Assembly: GCA_017999075.1 (NCBI GenBank)
Contig: JAGOBX010000240.1
Location: 1-6,037 of the forward strand
Source of the DNA: JAGOBX01 sp017999075 [NCBI: Candidatus Babelota bacterium]
GTDB lineage: Bacteria > JAGOBX01
Direction of reading: 5' to 3'
DNA length: 6,037 nt
Part shown: in pieces, positions 6,019 to 6,037 of the stretch
How the letters are laid out: each line of letters starts with the position of its first letter
Position numbering within the stretch: the stretch's first letter is position 1
Made by a program: the position numbers and the translations under genes
Notes under the pieces: generated by a model
Databases searched by the model: none
What the model was told of the DNA's origin: nothing
What the model saw: only the letters and a program-made list of their open reading frames with translations

Positions 6019-6037
6019 CAAATATCAATATTAAAAA

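Noticed and set aside
1-6037. CRISPR arrays, insertion sequences, long direct repeats, tRNA or rRNA genes
   Set aside because: I looked on both strands and saw no regularly spaced repeats, transposase-like protein, terminal inverted repeats or recognisable stable RNA gene.

Overview
The window is strongly AT-rich DNA, with A/T-dominated codons, long A and T runs, and weak or absent Shine-Dalgarno sequences before most genes. This suggests an AT-rich bacterium, probably Gram-negative-like. The DUF2723-type membrane glycosyltransferase, the PanD sequence and the poor ribosome binding sites are reminiscent of Bacteroidota-like or other AT-rich anaerobic lineages, but I cannot assign a phylum from this sequence.

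Layout: two genes on the + strand converge on a four-gene operon on the - strand. The left edge cuts into a DUF2723 family membrane protein (protein O-mannosyltransferase-like) with a C-terminal TPR tail, which ends at 1471. A 312-base gap follows. It holds a locally GC-richer, foldable element with its own candidate promoter (TTGCGT, 17 bases, TATTAT) and a textbook intrinsic terminator, so it may encode a small RNA of about 110 nt. Further on is an AT-rich leader with a 9-bp inverted repeat. Next comes a membrane-anchored SGNH/GDSL hydrolase (1784-2809). Both + strand proteins look like cell-envelope or glycan-modification enzymes.

The - strand operon reads from right to left. It begins with a 353-residue protein that has a complete voltage-sensor domain (S1-S4) but no ion pore. 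In place of the pore it has a TM / extracytoplasmic domain / TM / HAMP-like tail, the layout of a chemoreceptor or sensor kinase. A 57-residue single-TM protein follows with an ATGA overlap, then panD (aspartate 1-decarboxylase), then a hybrid histidine kinase with a C-terminal receiver domain. Spacings are a 4-base overlap, 25 bases and 16 bases, so the genes are probably co-transcribed from a TATAAT-containing promoter at the right edge.

The most interesting content is the pore-less voltage sensor joined to a receptor-like module, in an operon with a hybrid kinase that has no recognisable ligand-binding domain. A membrane-potential-responsive signalling system is a reasonable hypothesis, but the sequence alone does not prove it. 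The free-standing candidate RNA at about 1514-1627 is the second item worth checking.
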